Of a stretch of 64,000 nucleotides of DNA, positions 62,197 to 64,000 are shown one piece after another. The notes below the pieces were generated by a model. The model was not told the DNA's origin. It worked only from the letters and a program-made list of their open reading frames with translations, and did no database searches. Made by a program: the position numbers and the translations under genes. Position 1 is the stretch's first letter. The number at the start of each line of letters is the position of its first letter. This stretch comes from Methyloceanibacter superfactus (GTDB lineage: Bacteria; Pseudomonadota; Alphaproteobacteria; Rhizobiales; Methyloligellaceae): assembly GCF_001723305.1 (NCBI RefSeq), contig NZ_LPWF01000027.1, forward strand, positions 118,611 to 182,610. Direction: 5' to 3'.

Positions 62197-63441
62197 TCAG
62201 CTTTGAGTCTTGGCGCTCCGCTTTGACGTTTTCGACGCCCGCGGCGTCTTCGGTCCATCCGGGCTGGCAATCGCCGCATCGACCTCCCGACGCGCCTTCG
62301 CCACTTTGCGGATACGGCTCAGGATCTCGGGATGCCGGCGTGTGAGGCGCGCCAAGGCCTGGCTGTCGAGCACGTAGACCCGGCATCGGGTCCTGGCGAC
62401 AACGTCGTGCTTGTGTCGGCGGTGCTCCAGGAGTGCCATCTCGCCGAAGAAGTCGCCCTCTTTGAGCACGCGATGCTTGCCGGCGCCGACGTCGACTTGG
62501 GCCTCGCCACTGGCAATCAGATACATGCCGTCGCCGGAGTCGCCGGTCCGCACCATGGGCACGCCGGGCATGTAGTTTCGCGTATAAAGCAGCTTGGTGA
62601 CCTCGGCGATCTCGCTCTGATCCATCGTGGCGAAGAGCGGCACGCGGGCGACCATGCTCCACGTCACCACGAATTGATGGCGGTTCGCCTCCTGGCTGAA
62701 GCCGGTGGCGATGATGGCGATCGGCAGGGCGAACATGCCGACGCCGAGCAACATCACCACGCCGCCGAGAAGCTTGCCAAGCGGCGTGATCGGCACGACG
62801 TCGCCATAGCCGACCGTCGTCAGCGTGGCGAGCGCCCACCAGGCGGCGGACGGAATGGAATCGAAAACCTCCGGCTGCGCCGTGCGTTCGAGGAAATAGA
62901 TGCCGGTGGAGGCGAACAGCAGCAGCACCAGCATTATGAGCAGGGCGCCGAGCAGCGCGCGATACTCGTCGGCCAACACCCGCCCCAAGGTCTGCAAGGC
63001 CGGCGAATAGCGCACTAGCTTGAGCAGCCGGAACAGGCGGAACACCCGGAGTACGCGCAAGTCGATGGGGTAGATCCAATGCACATACCAGGGGGCGAAG
63101 GCGAGCAGGTCGATGATCATCATCGGCCGGGTGGCGAATTTGAGCCGCGCGCGCCACGGCGTCATGCGGCTCAGCATCGGGATCTCGACGCAGCTCCACA
63201 CGCGCAACGCATATTCGATGGAGAAGACGATCACCGAGAAGACGTTGAACGCCTGGAAGTAGACCTGGTAGTGCTCGGCGAGATCGTCGACGGTCTCGGC
63301 GGCGAAGGCGATGGCGTTCAGGACGATGAGGACAACGATGAAGCCGGTGACCGCGTGGGCCGCAGGATGGGCGTCGCCGCCCACCTCCAGAATGTCGTGG
63401 ACTTTTCTGCGCCAGTTGCGCCAGACGGTTCCCGCCGCCAT
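62197..63441 (-). CDS. Potassium channel with C-terminal cyclic-nucleotide-binding-type domain
   Basis: 414 residues, six membrane segments: FIVVLIVLNAIAFAAET (S1), VIVFSIEYALRVW (S2), IIDLLAFAPWYVHWI (S3), an Arg-rich S4 RVLRVFRLFRLLKLVRYS, S5 LLGALLIMLVLLLFAST, pore filter TVGYGD at residues 209-214 and S6. The cytoplasmic domain (about 265-375) is of the CNBD type. Its phosphate-binding cassette reads FFGEMALLEHRRHKHDVVAR, where His stands in place of the usual Arg. Similar in plan to MloK1. Starts 3 bases after the alaS stop. Ligand binding is uncertain. Confidence 0.88.
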   Translation of the reverse strand: MAAGTVWRNWRRKVHDILEVGGDAHPAAHAVTGFIVVLIVLNAIAFAAETVDDLAEHYQVYFQAFNVFSVIVFSIEYALRVWSCVEIPMLSRMTPWRARLKFATRPMMIIDLLAFAPWYVHWIYPIDLRVLRVFRLFRLLKLVRYSPALQTLGRVLADEYRALLGALLIMLVLLLFASTGIYFLERTAQPEVFDSIPSAAWWALATLTTVGYGDVVPITPLGKLLGGVVMLLGVGMFALPIAIIATGFSQEANRHQFVVTWSMVARVPLFATMDQSEIAEVTKLLYTRNYMPGVPMVRTGDSGDGMYLIASGEAQVDVGAGKHRVLKEGDFFGEMALLEHRRHKHDVVARTRCRVYVLDSQALARLTRRHPEILSRIRKVAKARREVDAAIASPDGPKTPRASKTSKRSAKTQS

Positions 63442-63444
63442 GGC

Positions 63445-64000
63445 TTAGGCGAGCCCCGCGCTACGCTTGGCCTCCGGAGCGCCGCCGAGTGCCGCAGCAA
63501 TCGCCTCGAGGCGCTGATCGGCGCGCTCCCCGTCGGGACCGCCGGCCTGAGCCAGATCGGGCCGGCCGCCGCCGCCTTTGCCGCCCAGGGCCTCGGCGCC
63601 GACACGGACCAGCTCCCGGGCATCATGGGTGTCCGTCAGGTCGGCGGTGACGCCGACGACAAGCCCGGCCTTGCCTTCGTCGCTGACGCCGATCACGCAA
63701 CACCGCCCGAACCCACCTGCTGCTTGGCGTCGTCGACGAGCGCGCAGATCCTTGGGCGCCACGCCCTGGACCGTGCGGGCGAGAAATTTGACGGCGCCGA
63801 CTTGACGCACGGCGGAAGCCGCCTCGCCGCCCTCGCCCGCGGCCGCAGCGCGAGATCGCGCTTGGCGTCGGTGAGCTGGCGCTCGAGCTTGCGGCGCTCG
63901 TCGATCACGGCCGATAGCCTGGCGATCATCTCGTCAGGGGAAACCTTCAGCAGCTCGGCGGCCTCGCGCACGCGGGCGTCTTGGGCGGCGAGGAAGGTCC
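63445..64000 (-). CDS. alaS: Alanyl-tRNA synthetase, C-terminal part (5' part outside window, 2 or more frameshifts)
   Basis: Charges tRNA-Ala. Only the C-terminal domain is in the window: REAAELLKVSPDEMIARLSA, the coiled-coil ERRKLERQLTDAKRDLA, then QVGAVKFLARTVQGVAPKDL, ALVDDAKQQVGSG and VIGVSDEGKAGLVVGVTADL, EALGGKGGGGRPDLAQAGG (the DHHA1 glycine-rich motif). The pieces lie in different frames, with shifts near 63840, 63740 and 63700. Ends LAAIAAAL-type tail and AKRSAGLA, stop at 63447-63445. An essential gene, so the shifts are almost surely sequence errors. Confidence 0.9.

Overview
The window is ordinary core chromosome of a high-GC alphaproteobacterium, most likely of the order Hyphomicrobiales (Rhizobiales). 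Supporting this are the gene order mrcA-prfB-amiC-rne, the aat/DUF2155/NDUFA12 neighbourhood, the F1-ATPase zeta inhibitor (DUF1476), a B12-dependent class II ribonucleotide reductase, and a liv operon carrying a small extra membrane protein. Lines counted by eye in typical genes are about 73-75 % G+C. I see no rRNA, tRNA, CRISPR array, prophage, integrase or insertion sequence. The genus cannot be fixed from what is visible.

Layout. 1-4.2 kb: end of tyrS and a large AsmA-like envelope protein. 4.7-10.6 kb: bactofilin, prfB (with a programmed frameshift), mrcA and a murein amidase. 11.2-17.6 kb: rne, an aminotransferase, an M48 protease with TPR tail and a DsbA-like oxidase. 17.8-23.3 kb: aroQ, accB-accC, aat, then on the other strand DUF2155, a methyltransferase, NDUFA12 and a degenerate receiver protein. 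23.7-31.6 kb: nrdJ, a histone-H1-like gene, a BLUF photoreceptor-type gene, a CinA-like gene, sfsA, map, radC. 31.6-35.9 kb: acp-KAS-dsbA facing a divergent acyl-CoA ligase. 36-43 kb: DUF2147 and a fadE-fadB-fadA beta-oxidation operon. 43.2-49.2 kb: CDGSH protein and a complete branched-chain amino acid (liv) ABC operon. 49.2-58.2 kb: two small unknowns, purB, SH3 protein, aldolase, zeta inhibitor, purC-purS-purQ-purL, bolA, grxD. 58.3-64 kb: rpsD, a periplasmic unknown, trmJ, icd, a potassium channel with a cyclic-nucleotide-binding-type domain, and the 3' end of alaS.

The dominant oddity is quality. About half of the genes, including essential ones (tyrS, rne, mrcA, icd, purL, alaS), are interrupted by one- or two-base indels, often in compensating pairs. 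The restored reading is always a good family match, and most sites look like loss of one base from a short G or C run. I treat these as sequence errors, not pseudogenes, and give whole-gene coordinates. The exception is prfB, whose in-frame TGA sits in the classical RF2 recoding signal and is real biology.

I found no convincing new multi-gene system. The points most worth a second look are the His/Asp-rich insert in RNase E, the acp-KAS-dsbA / acyl-CoA ligase locus with a variant ACP motif, the degenerate receiver, the channel with an altered phosphate-binding cassette, sharp composition drops inside nrdJ and the thiolase gene, and short direct repeats that span three stop codons.
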